The notes below the pieces were generated by a model. It was not told the DNA's origin and made no database searches. It saw only the letters and a list, made by a program, of their open reading frames with translations. The translations under genes and the position numbers were made by a program. This document shows positions 18,164-26,646 of a DNA stretch of 64,000 nt, in pieces. The first letter of the stretch is position 1, and each line of letters begins with the position of its first letter. The stretch is from Methanomassiliicoccaceae archaeon COG_1 (lineage in GTDB: Archaea; Thermoplasmatota; Thermoplasmata; Methanomassiliicoccales; Methanomethylophilaceae): the NCBI GenBank assembly GCA_028561875.1, contig JAQQTI010000001.1, forward strand, positions 186,001 to 250,000, read 5' to 3'.

Positions 18164-19083
18164 AGATAATAGGTCTGAGGAAGGAGTACGGGGAGTTCAT
18201 TGCCGTCGATGGGCTGACTCTGTCAATAAAGAAGAACAGTTTCACCGGCCTCCTCGGCCCTAACGGGGCTGGGAAGAGCACCACGCTGAAAATGCTCACA
18301 CACCTGATCAACGCCACCTCCGGGCAGGCCCTGCTCAACGGAGTGGATGTGACGAAGGACCCCAAGCGCGCCCTATCTGGGGTGGGCACCATCGTGGAGA
18401 CTCCGGAGTTCTACGGCTACATGTCCCCGCGGAAGACCATGAGGTACATCGGAGAGATCATCGGGATGTCCCCGGAGTCCGTCTCCGCGCAGACAGAGGA
18501 GATTCTCGAGGAAGTGCATATGACCAAATGGGCCGACGAACCCCTCGGCACCTTTTCTAAAGGTATGAGGCAGAGGATTGCTCTCGGGCAGGCCCTGCTA
18601 GGTGATCCGAACATTGTCATCCTCGACGAGCCCACCTCCGGCCTCGACCCGCGCGGGATGGCGGAGGTCAGGGAGACTCTGAAGAACATCCGGAACAACA
18701 AAGACCTGACCATCCTCATGAGTTCACACATCCTCCATGAGGTGAGCGATCTCTGCGACAGGATTGCTCTTGTCAACAACGGGAAGCTTCTCGTCAGCGA
18801 CACCATCGAGGCGATGGAGTCCGCCACCGGGAAGAGGAGGATGATCGCGAAGACCAGGGAGGTGCCGGACGAACGCATGCTGGCACTCGTCGCCGGACTA
18901 GATAATGTGGTCTCCGCGGAGCGCCTCGGTAACGATATCGATCTCACCCTCGACATGTCCAAGGGTGATGTCCGTCCGCAGCTATATAGCGACCTGGATT
19001 CGTTGGGGATAGGGATATACAGCCTGTTCGAGAACGAGTCCCTCGAGGCAACCTATCTCAGCCTCATCAAGGAGTCGAGGTGA
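18145..19083 (+). CDS. ABC-2 type transporter ATPase
   Basis: 312-residue ATPase with Walker A GPNGAGKSTT, the ABC-2-style signature FSKGMRQRIALGQALL, Walker B IVILDEPTSGLD and LMSSHILHEV as H-loop, then a ~70-residue C-terminal domain common in this class. It serves the membrane protein encoded immediately downstream. Overlap with the previous frame puts it in the same operon as the exporter-fold pair, so the two transporters are probably expressed together. Confidence 0.88.
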   Translation: MSESPIEIIGLRKEYGEFIAVDGLTLSIKKNSFTGLLGPNGAGKSTTLKMLTHLINATSGQALLNGVDVTKDPKRALSGVGTIVETPEFYGYMSPRKTMRYIGEIIGMSPESVSAQTEEILEEVHMTKWADEPLGTFSKGMRQRIALGQALLGDPNIVILDEPTSGLDPRGMAEVRETLKNIRNNKDLTILMSSHILHEVSDLCDRIALVNNGKLLVSDTIEAMESATGKRRMIAKTREVPDERMLALVAGLDNVVSAERLGNDIDLTLDMSKGDVRPQLYSDLDSLGIGIYSLFENESLEATYLSLIKESR

Positions 19084-19087
19084 TAAG

Positions 19088-19909
19088 GTGGAAGGGTTCT
19101 ACATTGAGAGGGACGATCTCAGGCAGACGTACGTCGTTGCGAAGAACGAGACATACAAGTTCGTCAAGGGGAAGCGCTTCCTCGTGTACATCGCCTTAAT
19201 GGCGGTGATTTTCTGCCTGGTGACCCTCCTCCCGTACGCACTCGGTGACAACCCTGGTGAGACCAAGGGGGAGGTGATCACGAACTACCTCATGTTCGTC
19301 GACGGTCTCGCGCTCATCGCCGCAGCGCTGTTCGCGTCCATCACCCTGGTCTCGGAATACGAGGAGAGGACCGCACTGATACTCTTTACCCGGCCTATCA
19401 AGAAGACGGCAATCTTCATCGGGAAGTTCGTCGCCTGCTTTGCACTCGAGGCGGCGATGGTCATCGTCTACTATCTCCTCACCGTGGGGATGTCGTTTGC
19501 GCTCGTCGGGGATGTATCGTCGAACATCCCGCAGTCGCTGGGGGTGGCGATGACCTATCTCTTCGCAGCATCGGGAATCGCCGTGCTTATCAGTGCGCTG
19601 CTGAAGAAGAGCGGCGTAGCCACGGTCATGACTTTCTTGATACTGCTCGTCATCATCCCGTTGATTTCCCAGGTGATGCAGAGTGTCGGGGGGATTGACA
19701 CCTGGTTCATCATCGACAGCAATCACATGCTCCACTGCATTCCCGATTACGTAGAGACGGTGAACAACAGCTTTGGAGACATCATCTCCGAGATGGGGGT
19801 GGACTTCGTGAAGTACGTTCCGCCCGGGCGCAGCGCACTCGTCGGCATCACGTGGGGAGTCGTCTCATGCGTGGCCGCGTGGGGGGCCTTTTTGAAGAAG
19901 GAGTTCTGA
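19088..19909 (+). CDS. ABC-2 type membrane permease
   Basis: 273 residues, about six hydrophobic helices (FLVYIALMAVIFCLVTLLPY, LALIAAALFASITLVSEYEE, FLILLVIIPLISQVM and others). The first helix pair plus LFTRPIKKTAIFIGKFVACF is typical of ABC-2 permeases such as those for Na+ or antibiotics. The likely start is GTG at 19088, four bases after the stop of the ATPase gene. The exported substrate is unknown. Last gene of the operon that begins at 14607. Confidence 0.85.
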   Translation: MEGFYIERDDLRQTYVVAKNETYKFVKGKRFLVYIALMAVIFCLVTLLPYALGDNPGETKGEVITNYLMFVDGLALIAAALFASITLVSEYEERTALILFTRPIKKTAIFIGKFVACFALEAAMVIVYYLLTVGMSFALVGDVSSNIPQSLGVAMTYLFAASGIAVLISALLKKSGVATVMTFLILLVIIPLISQVMQSVGGIDTWFIIDSNHMLHCIPDYVETVNNSFGDIISEMGVDFVKYVPPGRSALVGITWGVVSCVAAWGAFLKKEF

Positions 19910-20052
19910 AAAACGACTCACCGCGGGGAATCCCCCGGGGTCTTCTCACCGTGCCGGTTGCGAATCCCTGACGCACCCATACGAAACCCTGCCACGGGGA
20001 CGCGATGTGAAGCAGGGGGGCCACTAATCCGAGAGCTCCCGAACGAATAGGA

Positions 20053-20128
20053 TGGTGGGCCCAGCCAGATTTGAACTGGCGACCTTCACAATGTCAATGT
20101 GACGTCATAACCCCTAGACCATGGGCCC
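20053..20128 (-). tRNA. tRNA-Val (GAC)
   Basis: Acceptor GGGCCCA/TGGGCCC, discriminator A, CCA encoded (20053-20055). The anticodon stem TCACA/TGTGA closes loop TTGACAT, giving GAC. The T-arm is GCCAG/CTGGC around TTCAAAT. A TATA motif (GTTATAATAAG on the minus strand, ~20152-20162) sits ~28 bases upstream. Confidence 0.93.
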
Positions 20129-20293
20129 TTACGGTCAGTAACGGCACGGTCTTATTATAACTTCTGGTGGCCCACGCAGCCTCAGTGCGGTTCGCCGGCC
20201 AAATCTGGCTATCGGACGAACGATGAGTTTTTGTCCCGAGTCGCCATGATACGCACGAGACGGTCTTCTGGGAGGGCCGCGGGACCATCGAGA

Positions 20294-21475
20294 ATGATAA
20301 CGCTAGGCATCGAAGGCACAGCGCACACGCTCGGCATCGGCATCGTCGACGGCAAGCACAACATCCTAGCAAACGTCATCGACATGTACCGCCCCCTTCA
20401 GGGGGGGCTACATCCGAGGGAGGCCGCGAATCACCATGCCGAGGCAGTCGCCTCCGACATAGAGGAAGCCGTCGGCAGGGCCGGGATATCATTCAGGGAC
20501 ATCGATCTCGTATCATTCTCGATGGGCCCCGGTCTCGGCCCCTGCCTGCGCATCGCCGGCACCGCCGCACGCGCCCTCGCCTGCACCCTCGGCGTCCCTG
20601 TCATCGGTGTGAACCACTGTATCGCGCACATCGAGATCGGCAACGCCCTCACCGGTTGCGCTGACCCATGCCTGCTGTACGCTTCGGGCGGCAACACGCA
20701 GGTCATCGCGTATTCTGACCGGAGATATCGCATATTCGGCGAGACGCAGGACGTCGGCATCGGCAACATGCTCGATAAACTCGGGCGCGACCTCGGGCTG
20801 GGATTTTATGCCGGGCCCGCCATCGAGGAGCTCGCGCGGAGCGGGGACGTCCTTCTCGATCTCCCGTATTCCGTGAAAGGGATGGACGTCGCCTTCTCCG
20901 GGATACTCACGGCGGCGCAGGCCCATAGGGAGAAGGGGAGGAGGATCGAGGACATATGCTACTCCGTGCAAGAGACCGCCTTCGCCATGCTCACCGAGGT
21001 CACCGAAAGGGCGATGGCCCATATCGGCAAGGATGAGGTCCTGCTCGGAGGGGGCGTAGCGCAGAACTCCAGACTGAGGGAGATGGTCGGAGGGATGGCA
21101 TCCGAGAGGGGGGCGAGGATGTTCGTTCCCGATGGAGAATACTGCCGCGACAATGGTGCTATGATCGCCTGGCTGGGACACATCATGTACTCCTCGGGGA
21201 CAAGGATGGACATCGACGAGACCGAAGTCCGGCAGAGGTTCAGGACGGACGAGGTGTCCGTGACTTGGCGGGGCCGATTCCGAGCCTCTGGCTGGGACGA
21301 CGCATTCTCAGTCGGGTACGACCGCCCCACCGGTACCGCTTTGTTCGGTCGAACCCATAAGGACTCCCGTGCCGTACTGAATTCGGTTTTGCTGGGCTCG
21401 ACTTCCGCGCGCCTGTATCTGGGCCGTACCGAAGGGGTTGCCCAGGGGGCTCCCGTGGGCCAGCGGAGATCATAG
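20294..21475 (+). CDS. kae1: KEOPS complex subunit Kae1 (TsaD homologue)
   Basis: Catalytic subunit for N6-threonylcarbamoyl-adenosine at position 37 of ANN-decoding tRNAs. Starts MITLGIEGTAHTLGIG; has NHHAEAVASDIEEAV, GPGLGPCLRI, GVNHCIAHIEIG (metal-binding histidines), LYASGGNTQV, GKDEVLLGGGVAQN and DNGAMIAWLG. The family normally ends at the VTWR found here near base 21270, about 326 residues. No stop follows, and the frame runs ~68 more codons (Arg/Ser/Gly-rich) to a TAG at 21473-21475, nearly touching the convergent DHH gene. No Bud32 kinase domain is fused, unlike in several other euryarchaea. Confidence 0.94.
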   Translation: MITLGIEGTAHTLGIGIVDGKHNILANVIDMYRPLQGGLHPREAANHHAEAVASDIEEAVGRAGISFRDIDLVSFSMGPGLGPCLRIAGTAARALACTLGVPVIGVNHCIAHIEIGNALTGCADPCLLYASGGNTQVIAYSDRRYRIFGETQDVGIGNMLDKLGRDLGLGFYAGPAIEELARSGDVLLDLPYSVKGMDVAFSGILTAAQAHREKGRRIEDICYSVQETAFAMLTEVTERAMAHIGKDEVLLGGGVAQNSRLREMVGGMASERGARMFVPDGEYCRDNGAMIAWLGHIMYSSGTRMDIDETEVRQRFRTDEVSVTWRGRFRASGWDDAFSVGYDRPTGTALFGRTHKDSRAVLNSVLLGSTSARLYLGRTEGVAQGAPVGQRRS

Positions 21476-22822
21476 GGGGCTGCGGGCCACAATCTGCTCC
21501 CCGACAATCTTGTCGAGGAAACCCAGGAACACATCTCTGTTCGCCTTAGGGACCGAGCCGCCGGCTGCAATCCTGTGCCCTCCCCCCTCACCACCGGCGG
21601 CGGCGCAGGCCCGCTTCAGGGCGTCGGCGAGGTCGACTCCACGGCCGAGCTGAGACAATGTCCCACGCGAGGAAATCTTCGCCGTATCTTCGGCGCCGTT
21701 TATGCCGACGGTCGGTTTTGCCGGGTCACCGAGGTAGTTCATAACCACCCCGCAGATGACGCCGGTGAATCCGGAGTCGGAGGAGTCGAACCACTGTATG
21801 TGCTCCATCTGCCTCAATCCGTCCGCGTCGATGGCGGATATGGCGTCCACCACCGCTTTCCGCGACGAGGCGTCGTACTCGCCGGCGGTCGCAAGGCATT
21901 GTTTGTCTCCCATCGCTGCGGCGACACCGACCCCAGCGGCGTTGCAGCGTCCGCAGGCGTTGATGATCTCCGCGAGAGCCTCCGCGTCCGTATTCCAGGT
22001 CGGGAGACGGTAGCGTGCGCGCGCCGCCTCCTCCAGCTTTTCCCTAGATACGCCCTGTGTGATGAGCTTCACGGCGATGAGAGAAGACAGCCGTGAGGCC
22101 TCTTCTGCGGTGAGGCCGTCGAGGGTTCCTTCCCCCTTGATGCCGGCATCCGCGAGTAGCGCGGCGGTGCCCTCGGCGGAGCCGCTCACGCCACGTATGT
22201 ACGGGTCGGTGCCGACGAAGAGGCCGGTGGCGAGGTTGCCGGCAGGGGCGAGGGAGCCGGGGCGTTCCTCGATCAGTCCCCTCTTCTCGGCGCCCTCTAG
22301 CAGATAAGCGTTTAGACCGGAGACCCCGTCGAGGTGCTGGCGGTCGCCAGCGATGCCGGCCATGGCCACAGGGGACAGATCCCAGTTCGCCTCGTTCAAT
22401 GCGATGGCGAAGAGAAATGCCATCGTCGCGCCGCATCCGGAGGACATCCCGTCGATGCCGTAGAGGTGGGGGTTGGCGTAACAGACGCGCTCCGCCCAAT
22501 CGCCAAGGGTATGGTGGTCGAGCACTATCACGTCGCTCTTCATAGCGTCGAAGCGCCCAATGTACGACGCACCGAGGTCGGTGACGATAACGCAGTCGGT
22601 GTCGGCCGCCTCAATTCTCTTCATGAACTCGTCGACGAGGGTCGGGAAGATGGTTACCTCTAGTTCCTTGCCCTCGCGGGCGAGAGCCTTGGCGACGATG
22701 CCGGCGGCGGCTAGGCCGTCGGCGTCGTAATGCGAGTAGATGTGGAAGAAGTCGTGCCGCCGGACGATGCCGGCGGCGTCTGATAACGATTCAAGGAGTT
22801 TTGACGGAAGACCGCCGTCCAT
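21470..22822 (-). CDS. DHH-family phosphoesterase (archaeal RecJ-like)
   Basis: Single-strand nuclease or nanoRNase fold, about 450 residues. Catalytic motifs are intact: SHYDADGLAAAGI, VIVTDLG, VIVLDHHTLGDW (the DHH) and a C-terminal DHHA1 domain with GGEGGGHRIAAGGSV. It starts at MDGGLPSK just past the stop of rps15. The rps15-recJ pairing is common in archaea, where RecJ-like proteins act with the replisome (GAN/GINS) or in RNA turnover; which applies here is not visible. Confidence 0.85.
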   Translation of the reverse strand: MDGGLPSKLLESLSDAAGIVRRHDFFHIYSHYDADGLAAAGIVAKALAREGKELEVTIFPTLVDEFMKRIEAADTDCVIVTDLGASYIGRFDAMKSDVIVLDHHTLGDWAERVCYANPHLYGIDGMSSGCGATMAFLFAIALNEANWDLSPVAMAGIAGDRQHLDGVSGLNAYLLEGAEKRGLIEERPGSLAPAGNLATGLFVGTDPYIRGVSGSAEGTAALLADAGIKGEGTLDGLTAEEASRLSSLIAVKLITQGVSREKLEEAARARYRLPTWNTDAEALAEIINACGRCNAAGVGVAAAMGDKQCLATAGEYDASSRKAVVDAISAIDADGLRQMEHIQWFDSSDSGFTGVICGVVMNYLGDPAKPTVGINGAEDTAKISSRGTLSQLGRGVDLADALKRACAAAGGEGGGHRIAAGGSVPKANRDVFLGFLDKIVGEQIVARSPL

Positions 22823-22827
22823 AATGC

Positions 22828-23283
22828 TCACTTGAGCATCAGTTCCGCGTTGGCGAGGGAGTACTTCCACGTCGTGGGGAGGACTCCATTCTCCTTGTAG
22901 TACTTTTCGAGGCGTCTTATTTTAGCCTCGATGAGCTGTAGTCCGCGCCTGTTGGAGACGTCGTTCGGGTTATGCTTGAGGTGGCTGTTCAGGTTAATCG
23001 CGCGGACCATGAGCGCGGAGAGGTCGTCAGGAAGGTCGCCTTTGAGGTCCTTCTCAGCGAGAATCTCGGTCACGGTCTTACCGGTCGCGAGCTTGACGTT
23101 GGGCACGGCATACTGGTCTCTGAGCACCATGCCGATCATGGCGGGGGTCATCCCGTCCTTGGCGAACTTCTCCACGAGGTCCCCGATCTCGGTGGCTGAT
23201 ATGGGGACCCAGGGGGGGTTATCGGTTACGATGGGGCGCTCGGAGCTGGCTTTGCCCTTCTTTCTTGCGTGCATTCTTGCCAT
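22828..23283 (-). CDS. rps15: 30S ribosomal protein S15 (archaeal/eukaryotic S13 type)
   Basis: About 151 residues starting MARMHARKKGKA. Family markers: PPWVPISATEIGDLVEKFAKDG, IGMVLRDQYAVPNVK, and the helical RNA-binding C-terminal part LNSHLKHNPNDVSNRRGLQL...LEKYYKENGVLP. Typical archaeal length. It lies between the Nudix gene and the DHH phosphoesterase with gaps of only a few bases, so it is co-transcribed. Confidence 0.95.
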   Translation of the reverse strand: MARMHARKKGKASSERPIVTDNPPWVPISATEIGDLVEKFAKDGMTPAMIGMVLRDQYAVPNVKLATGKTVTEILAEKDLKGDLPDDLSALMVRAINLNSHLKHNPNDVSNRRGLQLIEAKIRRLEKYYKENGVLPTTWKYSLANAELMLK

Positions 23284-23288
23284 TTTGA

Positions 23289-23717
23289 TCACTCGATCTC
23301 GGCGGCGAGGCTTGGCCTCCTTATCTGTAAGGGGTATAAAAAGGGCTTGGTTCGCCCCTTACTGGAGATGGCGGCCTGCGCCCAGGGGACGGTGTCTAGG
23401 TACTCCTCCCGGTCGAACGCCAGCTCCTCCGGTAAAGCGGAGAAGAGCGCGCATCTCATCTCAGGCCTCTCCGAGATCTTCCCCTTGAGGACGGCTGCAC
23501 AGACCCAGCAGTGGCCCAGATCACGGGTTTCCACGATGTCGACGTCATACCCGGACTCCTCGACGAACTCCCTGCGAGCGCCTTGCTCGGGGGTCTCGCC
23601 CTCCTTGATGTGCCCGCCAGGGGCCTCCCATCCCTCTCTTGCGGGGTTCCAGACCATGAGGAACCTGCCGTCCGAGAAGGCGAGGGCATAGACGGTATCG
23701 TCGGTGTCTTGGCTCAT
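23289..23717 (-). CDS. Nudix hydrolase
   Basis: About 142 residues starting MSQDTDDTVYALAF. The full Nudix box (GxxxxxExxxxxxxREUxEExGU) is present in GGHIKEGETPEQGARREF followed by VEESGYD, with all catalytic Glu residues. WEAPGG before it fits an 8-oxo-dGTP or ADP-ribose-type pyrophosphatase, but substrate is not predictable. The start overlaps the stop of flpA (23714-23717, ATGA), so it is translationally coupled to the fibrillarin gene. Confidence 0.85.
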   Translation of the reverse strand: MSQDTDDTVYALAFSDGRFLMVWNPAREGWEAPGGHIKEGETPEQGARREFVEESGYDVDIVETRDLGHCWVCAAVLKGKISERPEMRCALFSALPEELAFDREEYLDTVPWAQAAISSKGRTKPFLYPLQIRRPSLAAEIE

Positions 23718-24370
23718 CTTCCCTCCACCACGATCATTTCGTGGGAACCCTCCCATGGCTCAAGGCTCCTGGCATCGGTGATCCTGAGGCCCCTCTCTCT
23801 CAACCTGGCCTCGGCCCTGGCGAAGACGGCCCGCGGGCTCTCCGCCACATCCTCGGACCTGGCTTTCACGGCGACCATCCCGTACTTTGCTCCGAAGGCG
23901 CCCATGTTGTCGGCCAGTATGTCGACCTGGTTCTTCTGCGCAACATCCTCATAGACGACGTCGGCGCCGTCCACGGCGAAAGCGTAGGTGGCGGGCTTGG
24001 TGGCATCGGCGAGGAGGGGAATCATGTTCGGCCTGGATCTGCAGTTCTCGACGAGTTCGCGGAACATCCGCGGGGCGGACTCCACGCACCACACCCTTCC
24101 CTCGGATGCGATGTCCGAGACATGGGAGGCAGTGGTGCCCGAGGAGGCTCCGAGATAGAGCACCCTAGAACCGATGCCGATGGGGACCCGCTCCCCGCCG
24201 TTGGCTATGTAGGCGGCTAACTTGCTCCGGCTAGCGTCCCACTCCCGGTATTCCATGCCGCCGGTGCGGGGTGTCCGCTCGCCGTAGACCCGGATTCCAG
24301 GCGCGGCGGAGAGGGTGTAGAGTCTCCCTCCCTCGCGGAATATGCGTCCGTTGAACCCCGTCGGCTCCAT
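23714..24370 (-). CDS. flpA: Fibrillarin-like 2'-O-methyltransferase
   Basis: SAM-dependent methyltransferase of the box C/D RNP that 2'-O-methylates rRNA and tRNA. About 218 residues starting MEPTGFNGRIF. Fibrillarin markers: VYGERTPRTGGMEYREWDASRSKLAAYI, VLYLGASSGTTASHVSDI (SAM site), VWCVESAPRMFREL, ADVVYEDVAQKNQ and KYGMVAVKARSEDV. The Nop5 partner gene, often adjacent in archaea, is not in this window. First gene of the flpA-Nudix-rps15-DHH operon. Confidence 0.93.
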   Translation of the reverse strand: MEPTGFNGRIFREGGRLYTLSAAPGIRVYGERTPRTGGMEYREWDASRSKLAAYIANGGERVPIGIGSRVLYLGASSGTTASHVSDIASEGRVWCVESAPRMFRELVENCRSRPNMIPLLADATKPATYAFAVDGADVVYEDVAQKNQVDILADNMGAFGAKYGMVAVKARSEDVAESPRAVFARAEARLRERGLRITDARSLEPWEGSHEMIVVEGR

Positions 24371-24493
24371 GGGCGGGAGTACCGGGTGGTGTGATTTAAC
24401 ATTAGGTGCGCAGCGGAGACTCGCGGACATCCGGCCGAACCCATCTCAGCCGTCTCAATCGCCTTTATATCGGCGCAGAAAATAGAGGAATGC

Positions 24494-26104
24494 ATGGAAC
24501 AGCTGTTGGACGTCCTCCGCGAGATCGGCCGGGCTGTCAAGGCGAACATCGACAAGATCCCCACCCTCAAAGAGAGGGGCAGGGAGATAGAGATGGGCGC
24601 GGACGGCACTCCCACCTCGCAGATCGACAAGATTGCCGAGAACACAGTCCTCGACTACATCGCGAGGCACGATGTGAGGTTCAACGTCCTCAGCGAGGAG
24701 CTAGGCTATCTCGACAACGGCTATGAGGAGACCCTCGTGCTCGATCCCATCGACGGCACCAACAACGCCATCGCCGGCGTGCCGATATTCGCCATCTCCA
24801 TGGCCGTTGGGAAGTCGAAGCTATCGGACATCCACACCGCGTACCTGTTCAACCCCTCAACCGGCGAGGAGTGGTGGGCGGAGAGGGGGAAAGGCGCCTA
24901 CAAGGACTACCGGCGGCTGAAGGTCAGGAAGCTCGATCCCAACAATATCGCCATGGCGATATACCTCGGGAGCAGCTCTTCCCCGCAGGCCTACGACCTT
25001 GCCAAGAGGTGTGCGGTGTCCCGCTCGTTCGGCTGCACCTCGCTCGAAATGGCCATGGTGGCTGACGGGCAGGCCGACGGATTCTACATGAACTCCGAGC
25101 GCTACACTCGCGGCGTGAGGGTGGTGGACATCGCCGCCTCCTGCCTCCTCGTGAGGGAGGCAGGGGGGTACGTAACCGATTTGAAAGGCGACGACCTCGA
25201 CATGCCGTTCGATCTCGCCGAGCGCTCCAATCTCATGGCCTACGCCGATCCGCACCTCCTCGTCGCCTTTGGGGGCGCCGCGCCCGAGACCGTCCGCCCG
25301 GTGTACGGCATCGCTGTGAACCCCCTCGCGGCGAACGCCGCAGCGTGCGCGAAGAGGGCGAGGGATGCGCTCGGCGCCGCGCCCGTCCTCTTCGATCCCG
25401 GTGCCGCCGTCATACTCGGCGGGGAACCAGTGGAGATCGAGGATATGCGCATCGACGCCCTCATCACCGTCGGTGGTGATGGCACCATGCTGCGTGCGAT
25501 GATGCGCACCGACTCCCCCGTCCTAGGCGTGAACGCCGGCGGGGTGGGATTCCTTGCCGAATTGGACTACGATGAGATAGACGAAGGAATCAGTAGGCTC
25601 CTAGCCGGCGACTACCGCGTCGAGGAGAGATTCAAGCTCGAGACCTCCGTCGACGGGAAGGCGCTGGAGCCCGCGGTTAATGAGGCCGTCATACACACCG
25701 ACACCGTCGCCAAGATCAGGCAGTTCCGGGTGTACGTCGACGGCGCCCTCGCCACCGAGTTCAGGGCGGACGGCATCATCGTCTCCACACCCACCGGCTC
25801 CACCGGCTACGCAATGAGCCTGGGCGCACCCCTCATGGACCCGTCGGTCGACGCCCTCGTCATCGTACCGATGGCCGCCTATAAGTTCGCCTCGCGTCCG
25901 TTCGTGGTCCCCGCCGATTCGGGGATTACCGTGGAGTGCGTGCTAGATAGGGGCTGTCTCCTCGTACTCGACGGGCAGGAGGAGCATCACCTCGCAGGGT
26001 GCGCGAAGGTGGATTTTAGGAGGTCGGAGAGGAAGGCGCGCTTCATAAGCTTCGGGAAGGGGTTCTACCCCCGCGTGAGGTCGAAACTGGTGAGTGGACC
26101 ATGA
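24494..26104 (+). CDS. Bifunctional NADP phosphatase / NAD kinase
   Basis: 536-residue fusion as known from Methanocaldococcus jannaschii. Residues ~1-255 form an inositol-monophosphatase-fold domain with LSEELG, LDPIDGTNNAIAGV (metal-binding DPIDGT) and RVVDIAASCLL. Residues ~270-530 form an NAD kinase domain with ITVGGDGTMLRAM, NAGGVGFLAEL, PAVNEAVIH and STPTGSTGYAMSLGAPL. The two activities interconvert NAD and NADP. The TATA-like CCTTTATA at ~24461-24468 is ~30 bases from the ATG. The stop overlaps the start of the JAMM gene (ATGA). Confidence 0.92.
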   Translation: MEQLLDVLREIGRAVKANIDKIPTLKERGREIEMGADGTPTSQIDKIAENTVLDYIARHDVRFNVLSEELGYLDNGYEETLVLDPIDGTNNAIAGVPIFAISMAVGKSKLSDIHTAYLFNPSTGEEWWAERGKGAYKDYRRLKVRKLDPNNIAMAIYLGSSSSPQAYDLAKRCAVSRSFGCTSLEMAMVADGQADGFYMNSERYTRGVRVVDIAASCLLVREAGGYVTDLKGDDLDMPFDLAERSNLMAYADPHLLVAFGGAAPETVRPVYGIAVNPLAANAAACAKRARDALGAAPVLFDPGAAVILGGEPVEIEDMRIDALITVGGDGTMLRAMMRTDSPVLGVNAGGVGFLAELDYDEIDEGISRLLAGDYRVEERFKLETSVDGKALEPAVNEAVIHTDTVAKIRQFRVYVDGALATEFRADGIIVSTPTGSTGYAMSLGAPLMDPSVDALVIVPMAAYKFASRPFVVPADSGITVECVLDRGCLLVLDGQEEHHLAGCAKVDFRRSERKARFISFGKGFYPRVRSKLVSGP

Positions 26105-26646
26105 TCCCGCTCAGGGGCGTGAGCGTCGACTTCATCGACGGCTTCAATGAGTCAGCCAAGTCCACATACCCCGATGAGTTCATCTGCCTGCACCGGGTTC
26201 ATGACGGGTTGATTGACGAGATGGTCATGCTCCCCGGTACGATATACGGGGATTCACACAGCATAATCTTCGAGTGGATGAGCCCGGTGGACCTGGAACA
26301 ATCTGGATCCGCCCACTCCCACCCCGGTTACTCGAACGAGGCGTCCGAGGACGATCTCACCATGTTCGGCCATTTCGGCGGCGTGCACTTCATCACCTGC
26401 CAGCCATACGACAGGAAAAGCTGGGCGGCCTACAATTCCCGCGGCGAGAGGATACACCTCGACATGCTGTATGCGGACGGCTCGAAGGCGGAGGAGCGAA
26501 TCGCAGCCTCGCGCTCGCTTCGACGATCTCCGAGGCCTGCTCGAGCATGGTCACCAGGTACACTCTGTCCTGAGACTCCGCGGCGATTCTCATATAGCGG
26601 GGGTCGTCGGGGTCTACGTTCACGATATACTGCCCGTTCTTCATGA
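26101..26646 (+). CDS. JAMM/MPN+ metalloprotease-like protein
   Basis: About 135 family-like residues. The zinc motif is complete: a conserved Glu region (IDEMVMLPG), then AHSHPGYSNEASEDDL, matching HxHPx6SxxD. Such proteins remove ubiquitin-like (SAMP) modifiers in archaea, or act on other isopeptides. No Ubl, E1 or RadC partner is adjacent, so the substrate is open. Coupled by ATGA to the NAD kinase fusion. The domain ends near base 26500, but no stop occurs until 26646; the tail (Arg/Ser/Pro-rich) is antisense to the phosphohexomutase homologue. Confidence 0.75.
   Translation: MIPLRGVSVDFIDGFNESAKSTYPDEFICLHRVHDGLIDEMVMLPGTIYGDSHSIIFEWMSPVDLEQSGSAHSHPGYSNEASEDDLTMFGHFGGVHFITCQPYDRKSWAAYNSRGERIHLDMLYADGSKAEERIAASRSLRRSPRPARAWSPGTLCPETPRRFSYSGGRRGLRSRYTARSS

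Noticed and set aside
20196-20212. CAAATCTGGCT near kae1 matching the T-arm of tRNA-Val, considered as an attachment-site remnant
   Set aside because: Only 11 bases match, in inverted orientation, without an integrase or foreign DNA between.
1578-21475. Pyrrolysine readthrough of the TAG codons ending the dnaJ and kae1 tails
   Set aside because: Those TAGs lie in tails that already exceed the family length, no pyl genes are in the window, and no protein here needs an in-frame TAG to be complete.
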